This document shows, in pieces, positions 34,491 to 43,805 of a DNA stretch of 64,000 nucleotides (position 1 is its first letter; the number at the start of each line of letters is the position of its first letter). Both the position numbers and the translations under genes were made by a program. Source of the DNA: Terrimonas_B sp041743125 (GTDB taxonomy: Bacteria; Bacteroidota; Bacteroidia; Chitinophagales; Chitinophagaceae); the NCBI GenBank assembly GCA_041743125.1, contig JBGTNK010000195.1, forward strand, positions 1 through 64,000, in the 5' to 3' direction. Below the pieces are notes generated by a model that was not told the origin of the DNA, did not search any database, and saw nothing but the letters and a program-made list of their open reading frames with translations.

Positions 34491-37400
34491 TTATTCTTTA
34501 ATGATCCGGAGAATTTCTGTTCCTGTGCCATGGGAGTATCGTATAAAATACACTCCCTTTGCCAGGTTACTAATATTGATGTCTTTTGTCAGAGCAGGGC
34601 CATTTATTGATTCTCTTCTTATCCATTTCATATCTACAGAGAATATTTCTATTTCTCCTTTTGAAACTAATTGTCCAAAATTGATCGTCACCTTATTTTT
34701 GGCAGGCACTGGATAAACAAATGGCCTGGCTGTTTTTGTTTCAATATTAAGTGATACCACTTTGCTATATTGAAAACGGCCATCCATATCTACTTGTTTA
34801 AGCCGATAGTAGCTAACACCGGCCAGGGGTTTTAAGTGCAAATAATTGTAATACTGTTCATGAGAGGCGTTGCCCTGTGAGGCCACGGTTCCCAGTAGTA
34901 AAAAGGAAGACCCATCCCGGCTGATTTCAATCTCAAACCCACGATTATTAATTTCCGAGGAGGTTGTCCAGTTTAGAACAGCATTTTTTTCATCATTTAT
35001 TTTTCCGTCAAAGGTTACCAATGTCACCGGCAATGTAACAACGGCATCCACAAGGAAAAACTTTGAAAATCCGGTAAACGATGCGGAGAAAACGATATTT
35101 CCAGATCCTAAGGTGGTCACCGCCGGTGTTGCTAAAACAGTATTACTGGAATTCGAGGCAGCTATAGAGGCAGCGGATGTTTTAGCAATTCGCAATGTAG
35201 ATGGATTTTTTCCACCCAGTTCAGTATTTTCAAAGTAAAGAGAAATATCGTAACTGGCTGATCCCCCGTTAGTAGATGGCGTCACATTAAATACTTTTGC
35301 TGAACGCTGACCACCCTGGTAATTGAGCCATGTCGTACCGGCCTCATCCAGCGACGTCGTTACGCAGTTTAGCGGAGTACTTATTGCACTCAGTTTCATC
35401 AGGAGTTTGTTATTATTGGAATAAATAAAGTCATTACTTCCTGTAGTGATATGATCGGTGGAGGTTGACGATATGAGGGTTTCGATTGCTGTGCCGGTTA
35501 CCGCCAGCCCAAGCCGGATTATTGGCTTAAATCCGGATCCGTAAAATGAAACTGATCCAAAAGAACCTGAACAATTGATACCATTCTGGAAAAACATATT
35601 GCCCTGGCTTGCGGTACCCCCGTCACTATACAATCCCATGTCATCGCCAGCATTTCCGGCGTCGGCCGTAATGTTATCATAGCATATTTCAATGGCAAGA
35701 CTATTGCCCGTCCAGGCAAAGGGCGCAGATAAAGTAAATAAGTTCCAGCCAGATGATGTTGTGAAGGAACTGTTTGTATAAACAGTGATCATTCCCCCCA
35801 CTACATTCACACCTCCATCTACGAGGTAGTTTAATGTGGTATTGGCCATTTTAATTGTCAGGTTTTGAAATGCCCTGGTACTTAGTTTTGAATTAATGAA
35901 AAGTTGCAAAGCAGTAAGGTTGCCGGGTGTTATTCCTGCTGAAATAAGTTCACTGGCTTTATACAAATATTGGCCTCTTTGCCTTTGCAACCTGGCGTCA
36001 AAAGGAGCTTCAAAGGTAATCGCGGAAATAGAGCCCACTGAATAGGTTGCACTTGATGTGCCTACAGGTGCCGTATCATTATCAGTTAAGGTTAAAGTTA
36101 GGGTAGGGGCCGATGTGCCCTTTATTGCATCGCCGCCTCCACTATTCAGAGAAAAATCTAAAATGATCGATTTTGAGGATTCGACATTTCCATCGTCGTA
36201 AATCCTGACTGTAAAAGATTGAGAAGCGGTTGATCCTGCATTGAAATTAAGTATGTCGCTGGGCGATGTAAAATTTCCATTGGTGGTTAATTCGTAGTCC
36301 AATCCTTTTGTGGCTGTGCCGGAATAAGTAAGTGTTGCTGTTGCTGTTGCACTCGGACTATTGCCAATCACCATCTGGTAGGTATAATCATTGTAAGTAC
36401 GACACCCACTCAGGGTGCCAGTTGAACTTTCTGTTAGTGATGTTGCAGCCAGGCTGAAATTAATGGCAGTGCCACAAGAAACGAGAGCCTGGTTGCCCGG
36501 AGCCACAAGGCTGGCCCTTGAAGGCAAACTCATAGCAGCTTGCACCCTGGCTTTTTGATCATTAGTAAAAAGTGTATAGCAGTTGGTATAGCTCATAAAA
36601 TTGCTCTCCGTGTTAATGCTATAGGGTGTACTGGTGCAGGTATTAACTCCTGTACGGCACGTAAAATTATAAACACCTGTACCAGAATTATAGTTATTAG
36701 AAATGGGATCAGTATCACAAATAAGATCGCCTTGCGTTACGCAATTAGCATTGGCAGGGCATTGTGTATTATCGTTCGAGCCACGAAAGGTGTGGTGCAA
36801 ATTGAGGGCATGACCTATTTCATGAGGTAATGTTTTTTCGCCACTTTGCATTTGAGAAGCAAGCATAATTGTACCATCTAGGGTATATGGCGAGCCCGGG
36901 AAATAAGCAAATCCTGCAATGAACTGTCCTGAAGTTCCGTCGGCCCCATCGAGTTTATTTACAATCCAGATATTGTAATAATCTGAAGTGTTCCATCTCG
37001 CTAAATTTTTTGCAGTTAATTCCGGACAACCGTCGGTGTTAGACACATTTACCCCTTTCGATACATAATTGGGAAGGGAGGATGCATCAATCCTGTCAAT
37101 TCCATTGGTAGCTCCGCAGGCTGGGGTACGCTGGGCCAGGGCAAATTGTACTTCCATATCTCCGGCAGCACCGCCCGGAGCCCCGGCTGTCATTCCTGGC
37201 CAGGTACCGGCGAATACCTGGTTTAGGTAGTTGATAGCACCCATAATTTGAGCATCTGAGGGATTATAGATCGTTCCTATTGCACCTCCAGTATGTAACA
37301 CATGGACAACAACTGGAATGGTAACAGTTGCCATGGGGCGGGCCTGACCCGGTTTAATACCTTTCCTTGCGTCAATGTATCTTCTGATAGTCAAATCATT

Positions 37401-37541
37401 TTGTTCAATTTGACGGGCAAAATCTGGATTTATTTCCAATAATTTGTTATGTTTTTTATCAAAGCCGCACGGAGCCTGCGCTTGAAGGTTTGCAGCAAAA
37501 AGAATTCCGATGGCTGCAAAAAATAGGAATGGCTTGTTCAT
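34491..37541 (-). CDS. Secreted M43 (pappalysin-type) metalloprotease with Calx-beta-like and type IX secretion domains
   Basis: The 1016-residue protein has a signal peptide ending NLQAQ and a propeptide-like stretch. The catalytic domain (about 70-350) carries HEIGHALNLHH at 240-250 (zinc ligands His240, His244, His250, base Glu241) and a Met-turn in NFMSYTNCY. A Calx-beta-like segment follows (about 390-490; FTVRIYDDGNVESSKSIILD, LTLTDND), then less clear beta domains. Residues about 935-1016 are a type IX sorting domain (VYPVPAKNKVTINF, ISNLAKGVYFIRY, GTEILRIIKE). It should be carried by the T9SS to the surface or medium. The usual Gly of the M43 zinc motif is Asn here. Confidence 0.9.
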   Translation of the reverse strand: MNKPFLFFAAIGILFAANLQAQAPCGFDKKHNKLLEINPDFARQIEQNDLTIRRYIDARKGIKPGQARPMATVTIPVVVHVLHTGGAIGTIYNPSDAQIMGAINYLNQVFAGTWPGMTAGAPGGAAGDMEVQFALAQRTPACGATNGIDRIDASSLPNYVSKGVNVSNTDGCPELTAKNLARWNTSDYYNIWIVNKLDGADGTSGQFIAGFAYFPGSPYTLDGTIMLASQMQSGEKTLPHEIGHALNLHHTFRGSNDNTQCPANANCVTQGDLICDTDPISNNYNSGTGVYNFTCRTGVNTCTSTPYSINTESNFMSYTNCYTLFTNDQKARVQAAMSLPSRASLVAPGNQALVSCGTAINFSLAATSLTESSTGTLSGCRTYNDYTYQMVIGNSPSATATATLTYSGTATKGLDYELTTNGNFTSPSDILNFNAGSTASQSFTVRIYDDGNVESSKSIILDFSLNSGGGDAIKGTSAPTLTLTLTDNDTAPVGTSSATYSVGSISAITFEAPFDARLQRQRGQYLYKASELISAGITPGNLTALQLFINSKLSTRAFQNLTIKMANTTLNYLVDGGVNVVGGMITVYTNSSFTTSSGWNLFTLSAPFAWTGNSLAIEICYDNITADAGNAGDDMGLYSDGGTASQGNMFFQNGINCSGSFGSVSFYGSGFKPIIRLGLAVTGTAIETLISSTSTDHITTGSNDFIYSNNNKLLMKLSAISTPLNCVTTSLDEAGTTWLNYQGGQRSAKVFNVTPSTNGGSASYDISLYFENTELGGKNPSTLRIAKTSAASIAASNSSNTVLATPAVTTLGSGNIVFSASFTGFSKFFLVDAVVTLPVTLVTFDGKINDEKNAVLNWTTSSEINNRGFEIEISRDGSSFLLLGTVASQGNASHEQYYNYLHLKPLAGVSYYRLKQVDMDGRFQYSKVVSLNIETKTARPFVYPVPAKNKVTINFGQLVSKGEIEIFSVDMKWIRRESINGPALTKDINISNLAKGVYFIRYSHGTGTEILRIIKE

Positions 37542-37977
37542 AAGTGGATCTTAAAAGGATATTGGTTGGACTTACTTTAATTATTTAGTAACTATACTTA
37601 CTGATTCAGAAATTAGTGGTAATAGTATAAAAATTATCCGGCACAAAAAATGGTAATTTCCCTTGTTATTTAATCGTTAGATTTCTATTACCGGTAAAAT
37701 ATAGAATACAAAAATTTCGGTTCTTAGTATGCCTTCAGGTTTTCCAAATAACTTACGCTCCATAGTTCACGTAAAATGAAAATTTGACATAGCATTTTTC
37801 CTTAATAACTGACAGGTTCTACAAAAATGGCTGGATAATTGGCATTATCTGCAATTTTTTCACAATCTGACCTGCTGGCATAATTATTAGGCTACCTTTG
37901 CCATCCCTTAATAAAACCAACCACCTTACAGTGATGTTTGGAGGGAATAATTCAAAAAAACAAAAATCAATACAATT
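37542..37977. other. Intergenic region between the M43 protease gene and groES
   Basis: AT-rich, carrying the divergent promoters. TACCTTTG at 37893-37900 is listed separately for groES. I looked for a CIRCE-type inverted repeat (TTAGCACTC...) and did not find one. No gene is supported. Confidence 0.45.
37893..37900 (+). promoter_or_regulatory. -7 promoter box (TACCTTTG) of groES-groEL
   Basis: A perfect TAnnTTTG match followed by CC, 77 bases before the groES ATG. The -33 element is weak. No heat-shock operator was recognised nearby. Confidence 0.5.
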
Positions 37978-38259
37978 ATGGCCAAGAAAGTAAACGTTAC
38001 CCCACTGCATGACAGGGTAATCGTGAAAGCGGCAGCAGCCGAAGAGAAATCTGCTGGTGGTATCATCATCCCAGATACTGCAAAGGAAAAACCACAACGC
38101 GGTGTTGTAATAGCTGCAGGTCCTGGTAAAAAGGACGAGCCTGTAACAGTCAAAACAGGTGATACTGTTCTTTACGGAAAGTATTCTGGTACTGAGATCC
38201 AGATTGAAGGTCAGGATTACCTGATTATGAGGGAGAGTGATATTCTGGCAATTGTTTAA
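37978..38259 (+). CDS. groES: Co-chaperonin GroES
   Basis: The 93-residue protein is a complete GroES: VTPLHDRVIVKAAAAEEKSA at the start, the mobile loop AEEKSAGGIIIPD that contacts GroEL, and GDTVLYGKYSGTEIQIEGQDYLIMRE at the end. It forms the heptameric lid of the GroEL folding chamber in the cytoplasm. The groEL gene follows 101 bases downstream on the same strand. Confidence 0.97.
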   Translation: MAKKVNVTPLHDRVIVKAAAAEEKSAGGIIIPDTAKEKPQRGVVIAAGPGKKDEPVTVKTGDTVLYGKYSGTEIQIEGQDYLIMRESDILAIV

Positions 38260-38360
38260 TTTGATAATTTGGAGGTGGGCTGATTTTAAATTGCACACTT
38301 TATTATTAAACTATTCTTGTTCTCAAATTTTCAAATCAATTAATTTTCAAATTTAATATT

Positions 38361-39998
38361 ATGGCAAAGCAAATCTTCTTCGACATTGAAGCAAGAAATA
38401 AGATGAAAAAAGGCGTTGATACACTAGCCAACGCTGTTAAGGTGACTTTAGGTCCAAAAGGACGTAATGTTGTCATCGAAAAGAAATTTGGTGCTCCACA
38501 GGTAACTAAAGATGGTGTAACCGTAGCTAAAGAAATTGAACTGGAAGACCCTATCGAAAATATGGGCGCCCAGATGGTTAAAGAAGTAGCATCTAAAACT
38601 GCTGACATAGCAGGTGATGGAACTACCACGGCTACCGTACTGGCTCAAAGCATTATCAGTGAAGGATTGAAAATGGTTGCCGCAGGCGCTAACCCTATGG
38701 ATCTTAAACGTGGTATTGACAAGGCAGTAAGCCTGGTAGTTGAAAATCTGAAATCTCAGAGTCAAACTGTAGGAAACGACAGTCGTAAAATTCAGCAGGT
38801 AGCATCTATTTCTGCTAACAACGATGAAACAATCGGAAAATTGATTGCTGAAGCGTTTGGTAAAGTTGGAAAAGAGGGTGTAATAACTGTAGAAGAAGCA
38901 AAAGGAACAGACACTACTGTTGATGTAGTTGAAGGTATGCAGTTTGACCGCGGATATGTTTCTCCATATTTCGTTACAAACAGCGAAAAAATGGAAGCTG
39001 AATTACAAAATCCTTACATCTTAATATATGATAAGAAGATTGCAGCGATGAAAGACATTCTTCAGATCCTGGAGAAGGTTGCTCAAAGCGGTCGTCCTTT
39101 GCTGATCATAGCAGAAGACCTTGAAGGTGAAGCATTGGCTACATTAGTTGTAAACAAGTTGCGTGGTACTATCAAGGTGGCTGCTGTTAAAGCTCCTGGT
39201 TTTGGCGACAGAAGAAAAGAAATGCTTACCGATATTGCAATTTTGACTGCAGGTACTGTAATCAGTGAAGAATTAGGTCATAAGCTGGAAGGTGCTGATT
39301 TAACTTCATTGGGTCAGGCTGCTTCAGTTACAATTGATAAGGATAATACTACCATCGTAGGTGGAAAAGGAAAGAAAGCTGATATTCTTGCCCGCGTAAA
39401 TCAGATAAAAGCCCAGGTTGAAAATACCACATCTGATTACGATAAGGAAAAATTGCAAGAACGCCTGGCTAAACTGGCGGGTGGTGTTGCTGTATTATAT
39501 ATCGGCGCGGCTACAGAAATGGAAATGAAAGAAAAGAAGGACCGTGTTGATGATGCATTACATGCAACAAGAGCAGCCGTAGAAGAAGGCATTGTGCCGG
39601 GTGGTGGTGTTGCTTATATCCGTGCTATTGAAAGCCTGGATGCAAAAGTAAAAGGCCAGATTGCTGACGAACAAACCGGAATGGCCATTGTACGTCGTGC
39701 ACTGGAAGAGCCTCTTCGCATTATCATTTCTAATGCAGGAATAGATGGTTCTATTGTTGTTCAGAAAATTAAAGAAGGTAAAGGCGATTATGGGTTCAAT
39801 GCCCGTTCTGAAATATACGAGAATTTATTTAAGGCCGGCGTTATAGACCCAACAAAAGTTGCCCGTGTAGCTTTGGAGAATGCGGCTTCAATTGCCGGAA
39901 TGCTGCTCACTACCGAAGCGGTTGTGGCTGACAGACCTAAGAAAGAGGAAGCTCCTCATGCACATGGTGCTCCTGATATGGGCGGCATGGGATATTAA
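38361..39998 (+). CDS. groEL: Chaperonin GroEL
   Basis: A full-length 545-residue chaperonin: LGPKGRNVVIEKKFGAP and AGDGTTTATVLAQSI form the ATP site, GGGVAYIRAI lies in the returning equatorial domain, and the C-terminus ends with a short Gly/Met tail (DMGGMGY). It forms the two-ring folding chamber with GroES. Codon use is more regular (many GGT, GCT and GTT codons) than in neighbours, as expected for a highly expressed gene. A hairpin terminator follows. Confidence 0.98.
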   Translation: MAKQIFFDIEARNKMKKGVDTLANAVKVTLGPKGRNVVIEKKFGAPQVTKDGVTVAKEIELEDPIENMGAQMVKEVASKTADIAGDGTTTATVLAQSIISEGLKMVAAGANPMDLKRGIDKAVSLVVENLKSQSQTVGNDSRKIQQVASISANNDETIGKLIAEAFGKVGKEGVITVEEAKGTDTTVDVVEGMQFDRGYVSPYFVTNSEKMEAELQNPYILIYDKKIAAMKDILQILEKVAQSGRPLLIIAEDLEGEALATLVVNKLRGTIKVAAVKAPGFGDRRKEMLTDIAILTAGTVISEELGHKLEGADLTSLGQAASVTIDKDNTTIVGGKGKKADILARVNQIKAQVENTTSDYDKEKLQERLAKLAGGVAVLYIGAATEMEMKEKKDRVDDALHATRAAVEEGIVPGGGVAYIRAIESLDAKVKGQIADEQTGMAIVRRALEEPLRIIISNAGIDGSIVVQKIKEGKGDYGFNARSEIYENLFKAGVIDPTKVARVALENAASIAGMLLTTEAVVADRPKKEEAPHAHGAPDMGGMGY

Positions 39999-40035
39999 TC
40001 CGGTTGTCAAACATAATTTACTTAACTCTTGCTAT

Positions 40036-40069
40036 AAATCCCGCTCTTTTCAGATGCGGGATTTTTTTA
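40036..40069 (+). terminator. Rho-independent terminator after groEL
   Basis: AATCCCGC (40037-40044) pairs with GCGGGATT (40056-40063), directly followed by a T run. Confidence 0.87.
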
Positions 40070-40199
40070 TGCATCCGTTAATATCCAAAAAAAAAATACG
40101 TGAGTCTGCTTGTAAAGAAACCAGAACATTTTCAAATTAATTATCCTCTTTTTATTCTGTGATCTTTCATCTTAAGTTTATTTTTGGGAAAAAATAAAA

Positions 40200-40517
40200 A
40201 TGATAATAACCACAACTAATATTATAGAAGGACGCCCCGTACGGGAGTACTTGGGTATAGTTACCGCCCAAAGTATTATAGGCGCAAATATTTTCAAAGA
40301 TATTTTGGGTGGGCTTCGCGATGTTTTTGGAGGACGAAGCAAGACCTATGAAAAGGTAATCGAGCAGGCAAAAGATGATGCCTTAAGGGAACTGGCAGAA
40401 AAGGCCAGTATGGCTGGCGCCAACGCTATTATTGGTGTGGACCTGGATTTTGAAACGGTGGGCAATAGTGGTAGCATGCTGATGGTAATTGCCTCAGGAA
40501 CTTCGGTTAAAATTTAG
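40200..40517 (+). CDS. YbjQ/UPF0145 family protein
   Basis: A 105-residue protein of the YbjQ (UPF0145) family: TTNIIEGRPVREYLGIVTAQ, a central helix region, AGANAIIGVDLDFETVG and a terminal VIASGTSVKI. Family members form pentameric dodecin-like assemblies and are often described as heavy-metal-binding on structural grounds; the function is not established. It is the only gene between groEL and a converging pair. Confidence 0.88.
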   Translation: MIITTTNIIEGRPVREYLGIVTAQSIIGANIFKDILGGLRDVFGGRSKTYEKVIEQAKDDALRELAEKASMAGANAIIGVDLDFETVGNSGSMLMVIASGTSVKI

Positions 40518-40582
40518 TCTGAGACCAGCCGGCCTAATGATAGATTTTATAGATCTCAACAACAAAATAATTAAATCAGCTT

Positions 40583-41188
40583 TTACCTGTATTTGCTGGT
40601 AAGTGCATAGCACACACTGTCACTAATTCTCCGGAAAATACCATCATTGATCAACCTGTTTTTTTTAAGATCTTCCCTGTCTAATAACCTTTCTTTTTCA
40701 TCAAATGGTTGAGGACGGTCAAAGAAAGCCAGGGTGAAATATTTTTCAGAACGCAGAAAACCGTTTAAGTTTTTGTCTCTTACAGAAATAAAAACAAGGT
40801 ATTTTTTTTCCAGTTTTTCATAATAGTCAAGATTGGTGATCCAGGTACACCGGGCCTTTTGCATGTCTTTTATTAACTCGCCCATGGCCTTCAGGTTAAA
40901 TTGATATTTCTGAAGAGTGTCATACAGGAATGGCTCATCCGTACGAAAAGTATAAATGTATTTAATGCTATCGGTATGTATTTCCATACTGATCCGGGAA
41001 ACCTCCTTGTCAATTAATTCAAGAGAAAATGGATTTTTATCAAAAAGAATTTTAAACCGGTCCCGGATAGACAGCAGGGTTTTTTCGTTTTCATTGTAAT
41101 AGTTTTTTGCAAATTTTTTTGAGTGGGAACAGGAGGCCATCAAAATCCAGGAAATAAAAAAGGCAGTATAGTAAATGTGTCGGTTCAT
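40583..41188 (-). CDS. Lipoprotein of unknown function
   Basis: The 201-residue protein has the lipoprotein signal ISWILMASC (Cys20) followed by a Lys/Asn-rich linker. The mature domain is mixed helix and strand with many charged residues. I do not recognise a family. Its start overlaps the stop of the preceding gene by four bases (ATGA on the minus strand), so the two are translationally coupled and probably work together. The preceding gene encodes an exported, possibly papain-like protein; this lipoprotein could be its anchor, inhibitor or partner, which is inference. Confidence 0.75.
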   Translation of the reverse strand: MNRHIYYTAFFISWILMASCSHSKKFAKNYYNENEKTLLSIRDRFKILFDKNPFSLELIDKEVSRISMEIHTDSIKYIYTFRTDEPFLYDTLQKYQFNLKAMGELIKDMQKARCTWITNLDYYEKLEKKYLVFISVRDKNLNGFLRSEKYFTLAFFDRPQPFDEKERLLDREDLKKNRLINDGIFRRISDSVCYALTSKYR

Positions 41189-42108
41189 TTTTTCTTAAAG
41201 GAGTAATCGGTAATTCCAAAAATGATCTTACGGAGTAAACGGGGGCTAACCTGTTGCAGGGTTTTTTTGCCGTAATCCCAATAGATAATCGTTATTTTAT
41301 CATCCTCTGTTTTGAATACATTCATCAATAGAACAAAGTGTGTGGGAATTCCAAACCGCGTTACCACCTTATGTTTTTTCTTGTACAGTAACCGATTATT
41401 AAGAAACAAAAAAACTGGTCGCTCCCCGGCAATATCGTTGAGATAATTATAAGTATCACCTACCCATGGACGAACTATATCTGATCCCCGGGCATGAACC
41501 TTTAAATTGAACAGCTTACGAAGCATCCGGTTAAATTTGGCAAAATTGGTAGAGGCCCATAATGTATTTTCATCACCTTTATCAAAACCGCGGTTGAAAA
41601 AATTAAGGTATCCTTTAAAATGATCAGCAAGGCTGAGGAACCAAATCTGTCCCGCAGGACTTATATCAAGGGCTCCTTTATATTTTATAATTCCTGCTGC
41701 TTTTCTTACAGGTAAGCCAGGTTTAAAAACAACTTTCCCCAACCTGGCTTTGCCATTTTGATAAAGTGAAATCATGAAACGTGAAAACCCCAGGGGGTCA
41801 TAATTTAAGGGTATATAGGTAAGGGCTGAATAGGCACAAAAATTAGTGCCTTTGCCTTCATAAAATTTTAAAGGTTCGGTAGCGAATGTTCTCAAATTTT
41901 GCAGGAATAGATCCGGATCTACATTGGGCCAGTGCATACTTGAGTCCAATTTTTGCAAGCTGTCCAGATACGCTATAGCTTGTTGATGAGTGGAAACCGG
42001 TGTGCTGTCAGCTGGCATCCGTATCGGGGATGCCAGCAAAATGTGCAGGGTTCCAATGACAAGGATGATAAGGGTACTTAATTTTTTAAACTCACAGATA
42101 ATCATCAA
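41185..42108 (-). CDS. Exported protein, possible papain-like cysteine hydrolase
   Basis: The 307-residue protein has a signal peptide (LSTLIILVIGTLHILLAS). It contains Cys91 at the start of a helix (GTNFCAYSALTYIP), His257 at a strand start (GIPTHFVLLMNVF) and Asp278 in TIIYWDYG. This order and spacing of Cys, His and Asp is that of papain-fold enzymes (C39, NlpC, transglutaminase-like), but I recognise no exact family, so the catalytic role is inferred. It is coupled to the lipoprotein gene downstream by an ATGA overlap. Confidence 0.7.
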   Translation of the reverse strand: MMIICEFKKLSTLIILVIGTLHILLASPIRMPADSTPVSTHQQAIAYLDSLQKLDSSMHWPNVDPDLFLQNLRTFATEPLKFYEGKGTNFCAYSALTYIPLNYDPLGFSRFMISLYQNGKARLGKVVFKPGLPVRKAAGIIKYKGALDISPAGQIWFLSLADHFKGYLNFFNRGFDKGDENTLWASTNFAKFNRMLRKLFNLKVHARGSDIVRPWVGDTYNYLNDIAGERPVFLFLNNRLLYKKKHKVVTRFGIPTHFVLLMNVFKTEDDKITIIYWDYGKKTLQQVSPRLLRKIIFGITDYSFKKK

Positions 42109-42200
42109 ACAGCGACATTTTATATAGATTGGACGCTAATTCAGTTTCACTAAATTATTAAAATGATAAGCAAAAAGCGAAATTGAATGGAGGAAACATT

Positions 42201-42710
42201 TTACTGAGATGCAATTCCATATTTTCTTTTCTCAAAAATCATTTTGTTCTTCTTCCTTTTAACGATAAATAAGTTATCATATTCTGTTTCCGGCAAATCA
42301 GTTGCAATTTTTACAGAACCGCACAATTGATTTACGATATCGTTTATGGTGTTGCTATGTGCAATGACAAGAGAATTTTCTTTCAATGATTGTAACCGGA
42401 TAATAAAGGAAGAATCAGGCCTGGCCGGATATATTTCCGGTTCAAGAAAGAAATAGCCACTTACCGGCTCTGCCGTCGCCCTGGTTCGCACCGTGTTGGT
42501 GGTAAACACATGTCCTATCTTTTTACCTTTTAATAGTTCCCTGAGTGCTTCGGCCCGCCTTTTACCTTGTACTGTTAAGGGGGGATCTTTATCCATCATA
42601 TCGAAGTTATTTCCATTCGTAGCTTTTTCCGCATGCCGGACGAGATAAATAGTTCGAGTGCAGGAGGCTGATATAAATAAGAGCAGAAAAATTATTGGAA
42701 TAATTCTCAT
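42201..42710 (-). CDS. Histidine phosphatase superfamily lipoprotein (SixA/phosphoglycerate-mutase fold)
   Basis: ATG 42710 gives MRIIPIIFLLLFISASC, a lipoprotein signal with Cys17; the frame extends upstream to a GTG that adds 16 non-signal residues. The catalytic RHAEK motif (LVRHAEK) follows almost at once, with TTNTVRTRATAEP (second Arg) and VIAHSNTINDI (second His). The 169-residue protein should be a periplasmic phosphomonoesterase of unknown substrate. It lies 58 bases downstream of a PAP2 phosphatase gene, suggesting a two-phosphatase unit. Confidence 0.85.
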   Translation of the reverse strand: MRIIPIIFLLLFISASCTRTIYLVRHAEKATNGNNFDMMDKDPPLTVQGKRRAEALRELLKGKKIGHVFTTNTVRTRATAEPVSGYFFLEPEIYPARPDSSFIIRLQSLKENSLVIAHSNTINDIVNQLCGSVKIATDLPETEYDNLFIVKRKKNKMIFEKRKYGIASQ

Positions 42711-42768
42711 AGCATTATTTGCCGGCAAGATATTCTTTAAAGGCAAATGAGGACCCACCTATTTTTGC

Positions 42769-43485
42769 CTACTGACTTTCTGTAATAACCGGATCAATTT
42801 CTTTCCTGCTAAACTTTTCAAGTCGCCTTATTACCCATATCGATATCGATAACCATATAATTCCAACAGAGAATCCTGCGATCACATCACTGAAATAATG
42901 AAGCCGAAGGTAAATGCGGCTAAAGCCAATCATTAAAATAAAAAGTAGAAAAAAAATGGACAATATCCATTTCCATGCTATGCTGCGGACATTATCCCAA
43001 ACCAGGAGAATTATTAACCCATAAAAAGTCATGCTCATGAGCGCATGGCCGCTTGGAAAACTTAACCCTCTGACAGGCTCAAGCAAGGGTACAAGTGGCC
43101 TTGGACGGTTAAAAAATTGCTTTAAAAGAAACATCAATAGTACACCTCCAATAGCGACAACCGGCACCTTAATCGAATACCATCTGTGTTTTTTAAGAAA
43201 AAGAAAATATATAATCAGTAAAAGATTAGCGGGGATCAGAAATTTATGATTTCCAAAAAAAGTTATGAACTGCATGAACTGTGTAAATGCAGGACTTACA
43301 AAAACAGATACCCAATCAAACATTAAAAAATCAAAATGTTCGTTTTGCAGGTTAAAAACACGGTAAGCGATAAGAGCGAAAACAATTAATGCGCAAATAA
43401 AAAGAGAGAGAGCTATGATCAACTCGACTGACAACAAAGCAATACTTGCCAGTCTTTTTTTAATTGAAAGGTCAATTCTCTTCAT
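42769..43485 (-). CDS. PAP2-family membrane phosphatase
   Basis: The 238-residue protein has about six membrane helices. It carries the three-part PAP2 signature: KQFFNRPRP (K-x6-R-P), SFPSGHALMSM (P-S-G-H) and SRIYLRLHYFSDV (S-R-x5-H-x3-D). Such enzymes dephosphorylate lipid phosphates such as undecaprenyl pyrophosphate or phosphatidate at the outer face of the inner membrane. The specific substrate is not visible. It is followed by the histidine phosphatase gene. Confidence 0.9.
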   Translation of the reverse strand: MKRIDLSIKKRLASIALLSVELIIALSLFICALIVFALIAYRVFNLQNEHFDFLMFDWVSVFVSPAFTQFMQFITFFGNHKFLIPANLLLIIYFLFLKKHRWYSIKVPVVAIGGVLLMFLLKQFFNRPRPLVPLLEPVRGLSFPSGHALMSMTFYGLIILLVWDNVRSIAWKWILSIFFLLFILMIGFSRIYLRLHYFSDVIAGFSVGIIWLSISIWVIRRLEKFSRKEIDPVITESQ

Positions 43486-43538
43486 CGTATCGGCAATTTA
43501 TGCAGAGAAGGTACTTTGTAAAGCTAAAAGGGTTAACA

Positions 43539-43805
43539 TCATTCGAGCACATCCCAAGGGGTTATTTTTTTGTCTTCTGCCTTTTCATCCAGGGTTTCTT
43601 TTTCATCTTTTCCTTCATTAGCACCGGGTGGTTTGGTAGAGTCTTCATCACCAGGTACTTTCACATTTGCTATATCTTCTTCTGTGATTACATCATTGAT
43701 ATCACTAAGGTGTTTCTTAATTTTATTTTTTGTGACGATGTCAGAAAAACTATAAGGTGGGGCATCCCTGTTTTCTGTTTTATCCTTACTTAGCTCGTTA
43801 TCCAT
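43539..43805 (-). CDS. Small charged protein of unknown function
   Basis: An 88-residue hydrophilic protein rich in Asp, Glu and Lys (ANVKVPGDEDSTKPPGANEG, DEKETLDEKAEDKK), with no signal, cysteine or membrane segment. It looks largely disordered. A clean ATG start and a strand shared with the PAP2 gene 54 bases downstream support it as real. I do not recognise it. Confidence 0.6.
   Translation of the reverse strand: MDNELSKDKTENRDAPPYSFSDIVTKNKIKKHLSDINDVITEEDIANVKVPGDEDSTKPPGANEGKDEKETLDEKAEDKKITPWDVLE

Noticed and set aside
37542..37977. CIRCE or other heat-shock operator before groES
   Set aside because: No TTAGCACTC-type inverted repeat is present; only a standard promoter box was found.
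37819..38298. 159-codon reverse frame across groES
   Set aside because: It overlaps the whole of groES on the other strand; Cys/Phe-rich composition is typical of an antisense shadow.
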